From contig WFNC01000101.1 in the NCBI GenBank assembly GCA_015488785.1, positions 1-28,126 of the forward strand: 28,126 nt of DNA. The letters are read 5' to 3'. The stretch comes from Flavobacteriales bacterium (GTDB lineage: Bacteria > Bacteroidota > Bacteroidia > Flavobacteriales_D > Parvicellaceae). Shown one piece after another: positions 16,431-23,796 of the stretch (positions within the stretch are counted from its first letter, which is position 1; each line of letters opens with the position of its first letter). Below the pieces are notes generated by a model, which did no database searches, was not told the origin of the DNA, and saw nothing but the letters and a program-made list of their open reading frames with translations. The position numbers and the translations under genes were made by a program.

Positions 16431-16469
16431 AAAAAAAGGCTAGAACAATTTGTTTTAGCCTTTTTTTTT
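16431..16469 (+). terminator. Rho-independent terminator of metK
   Basis: An 11-bp stem (16437-16447 with 16451-16461, one G-T pair) closes a 3-base loop and is flanked by A- and T-runs, with nine T on the 3' side. Confidence 0.9.
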
Positions 16470-16543
16470 GTTTTAAAGGAAAGAGTAAACTTAGATTAAC
16501 AGTCTTTTAACCTAAAATAGTAATTTCTTTTAAAGAATATATA

Positions 16544-16551
16544 TATCTTTG
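16544..16551 (+). promoter_or_regulatory. Possible -7 element (TATCTTTG) of the 1643-aa T9SS gene
   Basis: TATCTTTG fits TAnnTTTG and lies 38 bases before the ATG at 16589. No TTG is found at the normal -33 spacing, so this is a partial match. Confidence 0.45.
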
Positions 16552-16588
16552 ATAAATTAAGAAATTACCATTTAAAACAAATAGGAAT

Positions 16589-19500
16589 ATGAACTCAATA
16601 TTTAAAATAATAGTAAGCTTTATTTTTGCACTGTTTACAACAACAGCATTAGCTCAATGCCCTGCTGGACCTGGCGCAGGATGTAATGGAAGTGGAACTA
16701 GTTTAAACCTGTACTGGGTTGGAGTTGACGCTAATAATAATGGAGACTGGACATCTCCTTGTTCATGGAGGGTTGGGCATACTGGAGGTGTAGAACCTTG
16801 TCAAGCTCCCCGTTCTATTGATAATGTATTTTTTACTTCAGGTTCATTTTTTAGTGGGAGTGGAGCTGCTACAATCACGATAAATACACAAGCTAGATGT
16901 AATAATTTTTTCATAGGGTCATCAATTAATTCTTTAACAAATACTCCTACATTTTCATTAAATAACCCAGGCTTTTTAGAGGTTTATGGAAATTTCTTAT
17001 TACAACCCAATATAAATTGGAATACGGTCGGAGGCTATTATTCTGGTCCAGAATTATTTTTCAAGTCAACTAATGCCGGTAATACGATTGAAACTGCTGG
17101 GCACACTTTAGGCAGTGTAGTTATTGATGGTATCGGAGGAGAATGGAAATTGCAAGATGATTTAGACGCTGGTTGTTTTTTGTTTTTATTTGGAGAATGG
17201 AATACGTCTGACGGAAGTAATGATCATAATATGAAATTTAAAAGTTTTAGTTCTCATATTAGTGGAACGTCAAGTGCTGCTAATAGAATTTTGGAATTAA
17301 ACTCATCAACAATAACAATAACGGGATCTAGTTCTGGACAAAATAGATATAACCCTTACAATACATGGCAGACACCAGGAACATGGGAGTCTTATAACTC
17401 AACAATGAGCAATACGGCTTTTAATTCAGGGACTTCTAAAATTGTTTTTACTGCAACAAATCCTTTTGTTCATTTAGGAGCTCTAAACTACAATGTTGTA
17501 AATCATACAGGTTCTGGGCGATTTTATGATCACTTTGGAAGTAATCCTTGTGTTATTGATACGTTGGAAACAAATGGATATTTTTATTTTCATCATGAGC
17601 ATGCTGTCAACGTTATGAAAATAAATAGTGTAGGACGTGAGCATAATTTTTTCTATCATCAAACCGTTAATACTGATTTAATTGTTTCTGGAGATCCTTG
17701 TAATCCAACTAAGTTTAGAAGTGAATACAATAGAATATTGACAATGCCTACATCAGTTTCTGCTGATCCTATGGTTGGTTACATTATTGAGAATTTAAGA
17801 TGTAATGATAATTCTGGAGGAAGTCATAATATAACTGGTTTTGGAAGTGGAACAACCACAGGTTGGAATATTATTCCTGTAGCAGCAAGAGATTTATATT
17901 GGGTAGGAAATACAAATACGAGTTGGACAGAACCTACAAATTGGTCAACATCCCCATCAGGTGTACCTCTTTTGTTAGCATCAGATTGTCCTCCATTGCA
18001 AACTGATAATGTATTTTTTACACCAATGGCGAATGGTAAAACATGTCATATAAATTCAACAGCTAAATGTAATGATATGACATGGACAATTACTGCTGCG
18101 ACAACTTTTTCTGGAGGTTCTGCAATGAATATTTATGGTAATTTGCTATTAGATACTGATATTAACTTTACTACAACTTCTACTTTTAATATGTATGGGG
18201 ATAATGCTAATACAATCTTTTCAGCAGGGAAAACTTTTAACTGGATTTATTTGAGAGATCGGTCTCAGTACACTTTACAAGATAATTTAAACTTTAATTA
18301 TACCTATATTTTTCAACATAATTCCTTTAATTCAGGAGGTTTTAATTTATCAGGAAGGAGAATCTATTTTAGAGGAGGCGGAGCGACTAACTTTTCTAAT
18401 TCTGTAATTACACTTTCTGACGGTAGTCCATGGTATCATGCAGGATCGCAAACGAATGTAAGTTACAGTGCTAGTTCAACGGTGACATTTACCTCTACTA
18501 ATAACGATATCATAATAAGAGGGTGGGGAGGTCATACGCACCTTCCAAATTTCACCTTACAAAATAGTACATCAAAATTATTATTTCAAGATCACTTAAA
18601 GAATAGAAATGTAACTTTTGATGGAGATGTATTACTGAATGGAGGGGCTCGGTTTTTTGCAGATTGGGGGACAGGAACTACAGACGGAAATGTACAGTCA
18701 GTAACCGTAAATGGAGATTTAACTTTATCAAGTGGAAAAACGTATGAATTTGGCTTGAATAATAATTTAACAGTTACAGGTACAACTAATTCTGTTGCGG
18801 CTTGTTTTTCATCTCCAATTACGATGAAGGGAATTAATGGAAATCCATTTACAACAGATTTACAAGGTCCTTTGAATTTTGGGTTTACTTTAATCGGAAA
18901 CTCTAATTCTTTAAATGCTCATACGGTTAATAATTGTTCGGACATTGGAGGAAATACCAATTGGACCTTTAATGCACCTCCTGCTGTTTATACTTATTAT
19001 TGGAGAGCTATGAGTGGAAGTGGCGGAACAGTTTATAATAATCCTTGGAGTACAAGTGGACATTGGACAACTGTTCAAACAGATATAGATGGAGTTATTA
19101 GTTGTATTCCTGGTCCTTATGATAATGTTGTTTTCGATAATTTAAGTTTTAGTGGAGCGGCATCTAATATCTCGATTAATTCTACCGTTAGTTGCAACAA
19201 CATCACAGCAACAGCTACAAATGTAAATCTTACCAATACTGGAAGATTGATGATTAATGGAAATGTTTTGTCAGACGGAACAATGGCTACGGTGAATTTT
19301 ACAGGGAATTTAGACTTTATATCGAATACGATAGGTAAAACAATAGATTTTGGTGGAACAACTTTAGGAAGTGACGTTACATTTGTAAATCAGTCGGGTG
19401 GTTGGACGCTTACAGGGAATAAATTAGAGACGAATAAAGATGTACATATTGATGGTGGAACAGTTAATACGAATGGAGAAAATTTTAATATGAGACGTTT

Positions 19501-21520
19501 TCATTCTTCAAATTCATCAGCTAGAACTTTAAATTTAGGTAGCTCTACAATGAATTTATCTGGAAGTGGAAACTTTCAAAATTCAGGAGATCCTGCTAAT
19601 ATCTATACTTGGAATACAAATACTACATCAAATTTAACTTTAAATGCAGGAACATCTACTATAAACTTTAATAGTTCAAGTAATCCTATATTGTATTCAA
19701 GTGCATTGAATTTTAATCATGTTAATTTTACAAGTACAAGTTCTGTAGTGAATTCTTCTCCAATGGTTATCTCTAATGGATTGAATACTGAGTATATGAA
19801 GTTTGATTGTAGTGCAAGAATTTACGGAGATCATTTTTATGATACGTTAGAGTTTACAGCAGGTAATGTTTATAAATTAGAAGGAGGGTCAGTTCAAACT
19901 TTAAATGCTCCAAATGGGGTGCTTTTATCGACAGGAAGTCCAGGGAATGAAATCGCAATTAAATCTATTTCAACTGGTATTCCTGCAACTTTTCATAAGT
20001 TGAATACTGGAGGGTCAATGCTTTCTTTTTGTTTCGATTATGTATCTGTTGAAGATAATATAGCGAGTTCTGACGATGGAGCTTTTAGTTTCTTTACAGG
20101 AATAAATAGTAATGATATTTCAGCTGCTGGAATATGGGATTTTACGAGACCTTTGGTCTTTTCGTCAACCATTGAAGCGGATGCAGATGTTTCGGTTTGT
20201 CCTGGTTCTAGGGTTGATTTAGTTTGGAATTTAGTAGGTACGGGTCCTTATGTTATCGAATACGATAACGGTGGAGCAACAAACACAATTACGTTACCAA
20301 ACTCAGCTACAACATTAACAATTCCAGCTTCTCACTATTTAGATAAAACATATACTGTAACAAGTTTTAAAGCTGATAACTGTGGTGTAGCTTCTGCTGG
20401 AACAATTATAGATGCAGATGTTTTCTACGATGTTCCTAATGTTGCGGCAGTTGCTCTTGGAGGAGATAGAAAAAGTTGTTTCTTAAATAATGACAATACT
20501 CCTGTTTATTTTCAAGATGAACTTTATGCTCCCGAAAGAATAATCGCAACTATAAATGACGCTTCGGCTGGGGTAGGACTAGGAAATACTTTAGTAAAAG
20601 TTGCTGTAGATCCAGTTGTACAAAGTTTTAATGTTCCCCCTCATTTTAGTTTTCCTTATTTGCAAAGAAGATTTGGAATAACCCCAACGAACCAAGAATT
20701 GGCAACAATTAGGTTGTATTTTACCCAAGGAGAGTTAAATGCTTTAGCTACTGCTTATGGTTCAGCGCTTACAATTAATGATTTAGATATAACGAAGTAT
20801 AGTAATAATGTAATGGATTTTTCAGGAGCAGCATCGTTAATGACTATAACAGGACGTGGAGTAGCTACCGCTTCGGAAACTACTTCAGCTAATGTTTTAT
20901 ATTTAGAATTTCAAGTAAGTAGTTTTTCTCATTTTATTATTCATCCTAAATATGGAGTTCCATTACCTGTAGAGCTATTGAATTTTGATGTTGAGCCAGA
21001 TAACAATAGTGTTGCAATAAACTGGGAAACAGCTTCGGAAATAAACAGTAGTTATTTTGAAGTTTGGAAAAGTGAGGATGCTGAAGTTTGGAGTTATGTT
21101 GGAAAAGTAAATGCAGTAGGAAATAGTACTTCAAATCAAAAATATGCGATGAAGGATAATAATCCTATACAGGGAATTTCTTACTATAAGTTAATTCAGT
21201 ATGATTTGGATGGGGAAAGTAAAGAATATGGTCCTCGTACAGTTGAATTTAAGAAAGAAAATATTAACAGCGTTTATCCAAACCCTGCTAATAATTTAGT
21301 TTATGTCGATTTCTTCTTAAATAATGATGCTACTGATATTAAGATTTTGTTCTATAATAATCTAGGACAAATAGTAAAAACTAAATCTGTGAATGCTTTG
21401 AAAGGAAATAACACTTTTGATGTATCTACTGGAGAACTGAGCAATGGAATTTATACCGTTAGAATTATTAGTAATTCTAAAACAATAGCGAACAATATTC
21501 CGCTAGTGATTCAAAAATAA
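16589..21520 (+). CDS. Very large T9SS type A secreted protein with three long repeats
   Basis: A 1643-aa exported protein. MNSIFKIIVSFIFALFTTTALA is the signal peptide. Three diverged units of about 370-390 residues begin at residues 43 (LYWVGVDANNNGDWTSP), 434 (DLYWVGNTNTSWTEPTNW) and 800 (YYWRAMSGSGG...NPW). Each opens with a YW strand and W-x-x-P/S-x-x-W, then has a DNVFF/DNVVF strand and a cysteine block (AKCNDMTW, ARCNNFFIG, VSCNNITAT), and continues as glycine/asparagine/threonine-rich beta-strand sequence. From about 1190 comes an Ig/PKD-like region (SVCPGSRVDLVW), then a FnIII-like domain (VELLNFDVEP, about 1460-1550) often seen before sorting signals, and the type A sorting domain (SVYPNPANNLVYVDF ... 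NGIYTVRII). It is probably surface-anchored or secreted, perhaps adhesive. No enzyme motif is seen. Confidence 0.9.
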   Translation: MNSIFKIIVSFIFALFTTTALAQCPAGPGAGCNGSGTSLNLYWVGVDANNNGDWTSPCSWRVGHTGGVEPCQAPRSIDNVFFTSGSFFSGSGAATITINTQARCNNFFIGSSINSLTNTPTFSLNNPGFLEVYGNFLLQPNINWNTVGGYYSGPELFFKSTNAGNTIETAGHTLGSVVIDGIGGEWKLQDDLDAGCFLFLFGEWNTSDGSNDHNMKFKSFSSHISGTSSAANRILELNSSTITITGSSSGQNRYNPYNTWQTPGTWESYNSTMSNTAFNSGTSKIVFTATNPFVHLGALNYNVVNHTGSGRFYDHFGSNPCVIDTLETNGYFYFHHEHAVNVMKINSVGREHNFFYHQTVNTDLIVSGDPCNPTKFRSEYNRILTMPTSVSADPMVGYIIENLRCNDNSGGSHNITGFGSGTTTGWNIIPVAARDLYWVGNTNTSWTEPTNWSTSPSGVPLLLASDCPPLQTDNVFFTPMANGKTCHINSTAKCNDMTWTITAATTFSGGSAMNIYGNLLLDTDINFTTTSTFNMYGDNANTIFSAGKTFNWIYLRDRSQYTLQDNLNFNYTYIFQHNSFNSGGFNLSGRRIYFRGGGATNFSNSVITLSDGSPWYHAGSQTNVSYSASSTVTFTSTNNDIIIRGWGGHTHLPNFTLQNSTSKLLFQDHLKNRNVTFDGDVLLNGGARFFADWGTGTTDGNVQSVTVNGDLTLSSGKTYEFGLNNNLTVTGTTNSVAACFSSPITMKGINGNPFTTDLQGPLNFGFTLIGNSNSLNAHTVNNCSDIGGNTNWTFNAPPAVYTYYWRAMSGSGGTVYNNPWSTSGHWTTVQTDIDGVISCIPGPYDNVVFDNLSFSGAASNISINSTVSCNNITATATNVNLTNTGRLMINGNVLSDGTMATVNFTGNLDFISNTIGKTIDFGGTTLGSDVTFVNQSGGWTLTGNKLETNKDVHIDGGTVNTNGENFNMRRFHSSNSSARTLNLGSSTMNLSGSGNFQNSGDPANIYTWNTNTTSNLTLNAGTSTINFNSSSNPILYSSALNFNHVNFTSTSSVVNSSPMVISNGLNTEYMKFDCSARIYGDHFYDTLEFTAGNVYKLEGGSVQTLNAPNGVLLSTGSPGNEIAIKSISTGIPATFHKLNTGGSMLSFCFDYVSVEDNIASSDDGAFSFFTGINSNDISAAGIWDFTRPLVFSSTIEADADVSVCPGSRVDLVWNLVGTGPYVIEYDNGGATNTITLPNSATTLTIPASHYLDKTYTVTSFKADNCGVASAGTIIDADVFYDVPNVAAVALGGDRKSCFLNNDNTPVYFQDELYAPERIIATINDASAGVGLGNTLVKVAVDPVVQSFNVPPHFSFPYLQRRFGITPTNQELATIRLYFTQGELNALATAYGSALTINDLDITKYSNNVMDFSGAASLMTITGRGVATASETTSANVLYLEFQVSSFSHFIIHPKYGVPLPVELLNFDVEPDNNSVAINWETASEINSSYFEVWKSEDAEVWSYVGKVNAVGNSTSNQKYAMKDNNPIQGISYYKLIQYDLDGESKEYGPRTVEFKKENINSVYPNPANNLVYVDFFLNNDATDIKILFYNNLGQIVKTKSVNALKGNNTFDVSTGELSNGIYTVRIISNSKTIANNIPLVIQK

Positions 21521-21537
21521 TTTGTACCATTTTAAAT

Positions 21538-21579
21538 AAAAGGGATTATAGTAATATGAAAACTATAATCCCTTTTTTT
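21538..21579 (+). terminator. Strong intrinsic terminator whose loop contains the next gene's start codon
   Basis: A perfect 15-bp stem (21538-21552 with 21562-21576; core AGGGATTATAGT/ACTATAATCCCT) closes a 9-base loop, AATATGAAA, and is followed by a seven-T run (21573-21579). It lies 18 bases after the T9SS gene stop and should end that transcript. The loop holds ATG 21556-21558, the best start of the next gene. Confidence 0.9.
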
Positions 21580-22482
21580 ATGCTCATCGCTTTTGTGCAA
21601 TGTAATGAGCCAAGTAAATCTATTGAAACAGTAATTGTTGCTAAAGAAGTTCCTATAATTTTAGAGCTCGATTCGATTCCGAAAAAGAAAATCCCTATAA
21701 AAAGGATTGAGGATAGAACGCTTATTTTATCAAATTTGAAAGATAAAATAAAAAACAAAGAGGCGCTAATCGTTCATGTTTTTGTTCCACTTTGTGACAA
21801 TGAGCATCAAGGCATAATTCCAACCTCAGAAAGTCTTGGGAATGGAATGGATCTAAAGCGAAACTTGTATTGGGCGGTTAGTAAAGGTATAAAACGATTT
21901 TATAAAGAACAAAGCGATTGGGAATTGTTGCGTTCAGATAAAAACATCGATACAAATGTTTTAGAACGCATCATCTTTAAAAAAGTTTTTAAGAACAAGG
22001 GCTTGGTCTATGTTATTGCAGATGCTTATAGAGGTGATCGAATGAAAGTGTGTTTAGAAGACTATTTTAATTCTCTGTCGAATAACCGATTTGATACGAT
22101 TGAAATAGAAGGACGTAATTATGATGTGGCAAGCGGTTTAGATTTAGCAATTTTTAATGGACATAATGGCTTAATGGACACCGAAATTGAGATTAAGGAT
22201 AATAAATCTAACCGACCAAAAGATGCCGTTTCGATATCTTGTGTGTCAAATCAATACTTCAATTATTATTTTGAGCAAATAAATAGTTTTCCATTGGTTA
22301 CAACAAAAGAATCACTTTACCCAGGTGCGTTTATATCGGAAGGTATAATAAACGAATGGGCACAGCTTAAAACCTCAAAAGAATGCAAAATAGCAGCAGG
22401 AAATAGTTATTATAAAAACAAACCGAAAGCTGGGGCGAATGGAGCTCAAAATTTATTTGATTACGGATGGAGCGTTTTTTGA
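21556..22482 (+). CDS. Secreted or lipid-anchored protein of unknown function, possible caspase-like fold
   Basis: A 308-aa protein. MKTIIPFFMLIAFVQC looks like a lipoprotein-type signal peptide, although Q before the Cys is unusual for a lipobox. The mature part contains VYVIADAYRGDRM, a strand-turn LAIFNGHNGLMD (about residues 194-205), and about 30 residues later KDAVSISCVSNQYF. A hydrophobic strand ending in GH, followed by a strand ending in SC, is the arrangement of the His/Cys dyad in caspase-like (clan CD) hydrolases. I infer this from pattern only, and the protein could be a non-catalytic relative. Its ATG sits in the loop of the upstream terminator. The next ATG (21580) would leave too short a signal peptide, so 21556 is preferred. 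It is convergent with a predicted short minus-strand RNA. Confidence 0.7.
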   Translation: MKTIIPFFMLIAFVQCNEPSKSIETVIVAKEVPIILELDSIPKKKIPIKRIEDRTLILSNLKDKIKNKEALIVHVFVPLCDNEHQGIIPTSESLGNGMDLKRNLYWAVSKGIKRFYKEQSDWELLRSDKNIDTNVLERIIFKKVFKNKGLVYVIADAYRGDRMKVCLEDYFNSLSNNRFDTIEIEGRNYDVASGLDLAIFNGHNGLMDTEIEIKDNKSNRPKDAVSISCVSNQYFNYYFEQINSFPLVTTKESLYPGAFISEGIINEWAQLKTSKECKIAAGNSYYKNKPKAGANGAQNLFDYGWSVF

Positions 22483-22501
22483 CCTTAAAAAATATAGAAA
22501 T

Positions 22502-22576
22502 AAAAAAAGGGATATAGTAAAACTATATCCCTGAAAAAATACGTTGCTAAAAAGCAACTATTTATTTGACTACCCC
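22502..22576 (-). ncRNA. Candidate small RNA of about 75 nt, convergent to the 308-aa gene
   Basis: On the minus strand a promoter-like pair (TTG 22609-22607, 18 bases, TACCTTTG 22588-22581) points leftward, with a start expected near 22576. Downstream there is a hairpin GTTGCT-TTTT-AGCAAC (22558-22543), then a perfect 11-bp stem AGGGATATAGT/ACTATATCCCT with a 3-base loop (22532-22508), followed by seven T. No open reading frame of any size fits. The last hairpin nearly matches the one that encloses the start codon at 21556. This is a prediction from sequence signals alone. The terminator might also serve the YbaB unit by read-through. Confidence 0.45.
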
Positions 22577-22580
22577 GACA

Positions 22581-22609
22581 CAAAGGTAGGAATAATATTT
22601 AGTTGACAA
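22581..22609 (-). promoter_or_regulatory. Minus-strand promoter-like site (TTG-N18-TACCTTTG)
   Basis: The -7 element matches TAnnTTTG fully and the -33 TTG is one base closer than usual. No annotated gene lies directly downstream, only the candidate small RNA. Confidence 0.5.
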
Positions 22610-22631
22610 AGAAAAATGTAATTAAATAACG

Positions 22632-22696
22632 AATATTTAACAAGCTGAAAGCCCCGTGTTCTCTATGTAAAACAGCTTTATCGCTTGTTAAATATT
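22632..22696. repeat. 14-bp perfect inverted repeat in a long intergenic region
   Basis: AATATTTAACAAGC (22632-22645) and GCTTGTTAAATATT (22683-22696) are perfect reverse complements around a 37-base centre. A second outer pair, GACTAC 22568-22573 with GTAGTC 22700-22705, can enclose it, and a T-run follows at 22710-22717. It might be a structured RNA or a binding site. I find no good promoter for it on either strand. The remaining bases to 22864 show nothing recognisable. Confidence 0.5.
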
Positions 22697-22864
22697 TGAG
22701 TAGTCTTGTCTTTTTTTAGTTCTATCTAAAATAAAAAAATAATTAATAATTTAGAATAAATGACTTTTCTACTATTTTTTATGCTCATTTTAGTATTACA
22801 AAGGCATTCTAAAATAAAGTTGAGGAACTTTTGAGTCGAGCTACAATCTTTTTTTAGCTACGAT

Positions 22865-23182
22865 TTACATTCCAGGAAATAAACCTGAGGCTGAATTTTT
22901 CATCTCGCTTTCGTTTATGTGTTCTGCTTCTACTAAAGCTCGGTTGAACGCTATAACAAGCATATCTTCAATTTCTTCTTTATTCTCTGGTGCTAAAATA
23001 TTTTGGTCAATGATCGTTAATTCTTTCAATTTTTTATTGCCATCCATTACAAAACGAATATTACCATCAGGTGATTTTCCTTGAACGTTTATTGTTTCTA
23101 ACTTTTTTTTAGAGTCTTCTGCTGCAGCTTGCATTTTTTGCAATTTTGCCATCATATCTCCCATATCTGCATTTCCAAACAT
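22865..23182 (-). CDS. YbaB/EbfC family nucleoid-associated protein
   Basis: A 105-aa DNA-binding protein of the YbaB/EbfC family, small dimers that bind DNA and affect nucleoid organisation. Typical features are the N-terminal GDMMAKLQKMQ helix, the following amphipathic helix with KKKLE, the central strands VQGKSPDGNIRFVMDGNKKLKELTI, and a C-terminal helix EDMLVIAFNRALVEAE. Length is normal. In many bacteria ybaB sits beside dnaX and recR; here it does not. The start lies one base past the stop of the 47-aa membrane protein gene, so the two are read together. Confidence 0.92.
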   Translation of the reverse strand: MFGNADMGDMMAKLQKMQAAAEDSKKKLETINVQGKSPDGNIRFVMDGNKKLKELTIIDQNILAPENKEEIEDMLVIAFNRALVEAEHINESEMKNSASGLFPGM

Positions 23183-23183
23183 A

Positions 23184-23327
23184 TTATTTTCTTTTTTTTA
23201 TTTCGTTTCGCTTTGCTATTTCTCTTCTTTCTTGCTGGCTATATTTATAAATACGTATGCTTGCATAAATAAATAGACTTAACATTAAAAAGACAAAAAT
23301 AGCGATTAATATTTCTCCTATCGACAT
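23184..23327 (-). CDS. Small membrane protein, 47 aa
   Basis: The frame reads MSIGEILIAIFVFLMLSLFI with a single membrane helix (about residues 4-23), followed by a strongly basic, hydrophilic tail rich in K, R, E and Q (YSQQERREIAKRNEIKKRK). A short, helix-then-basic-tail layout suggests an inner-membrane peptide with a cytoplasmic C-terminus. It is supported by tight spacing: its TAA (23186-23184) is followed after one base by the ATG of the YbaB gene, which implies a shared transcript. I do not recognise the family. Confidence 0.65.
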   Translation of the reverse strand: MSIGEILIAIFVFLMLSLFIYASIRIYKYSQQERREIAKRNEIKKRK

Positions 23328-23440
23328 TGTTTATTTTCGTTTTTGAATGTAAAAATACATCTATTCTATTAATTGTCAATATCATTTATTGTTTTAAAAC
23401 TGATTTTTGTTAAGTTTTTAAATCAAAAGGAGTAAAAAAT

Positions 23441-23470
23441 TTGCTTTGTCCGATAAAAAAATTACTTTTG
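23441..23470 (+). promoter_or_regulatory. Promoter of the DUF2795 gene (TTG-N19-TACTTTTG)
   Basis: TTG at 23441-23443 and TACTTTTG at 23463-23470 lie exactly 19 bases apart, a perfect match to the Bacteroidota consensus. The leader is about 55 bases long. Confidence 0.8.
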
Positions 23471-23531
23471 CGCAAAGAAGCTCTTATTTTGAGCTAATTA
23501 GAATATAAATAATAAAAAAAGAACATATAAT

Positions 23532-23753
23532 ATGTATTGGACTTTAGAATTAGCATCGTATTTAGAAGATGCACCTTGGCCTGCAGTTAAAGAGGAGTTG
23601 ATCGATTTCGCTATGAGAACTGGAGCTCCCCTAGAAGTTGTAGAAAACTTATCTGCCTTGGAAGATGAAGGAGAAAGTTATGAAACAATTGAAGATATTT
23701 GGCCTGACTATCCGACCAAAGACGATTTCTTCTTTAATGAAGACGAATATTAA
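23532..23753 (+). CDS. DUF2795 domain protein
   Basis: A 73-aa, strongly acidic small protein (MYWTLELASYLEDAPWPAVK ... DFFFNEDEY). The YLEDAPWPAxKEELIDFAxRxGAPLEVVENL core is that of DUF2795 proteins, which are widespread in Bacteroidota; their function is not known to me. It is probably cytoplasmic, as there is no signal peptide or membrane segment. It has a perfect consensus promoter and a terminator right after the stop, so it is a well-defined single-gene unit, probably well expressed. Confidence 0.85.
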   Translation: MYWTLELASYLEDAPWPAVKEELIDFAMRTGAPLEVVENLSALEDEGESYETIEDIWPDYPTKDDFFFNEDEY

Positions 23754-23759
23754 AAATTT

Positions 23760-23796
23760 AAAAAGAGCTGTAAATATATTTTACAGCTCTTTTTTT
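23760..23796. terminator. Bidirectional terminator shared by convergent genes
   Basis: A 14-bp stem (AAAAGAGCTGTAAA 23761-23774 with the complement ending at 23793) with a 5-base loop and A/T-runs on both sides works in both directions. On the minus strand it overlaps the last codons (KKEL-stop) of the gene ending at 23781. Confidence 0.88.

Noticed and set aside
21580..22482. ATG at 21580 as start of the 308-aa gene, which would avoid the terminator overlap
   Set aside because: It would leave only MLIAFVQC, too short for a signal peptide and without the usual basic N-terminus. It remains possible if the protein is not exported.
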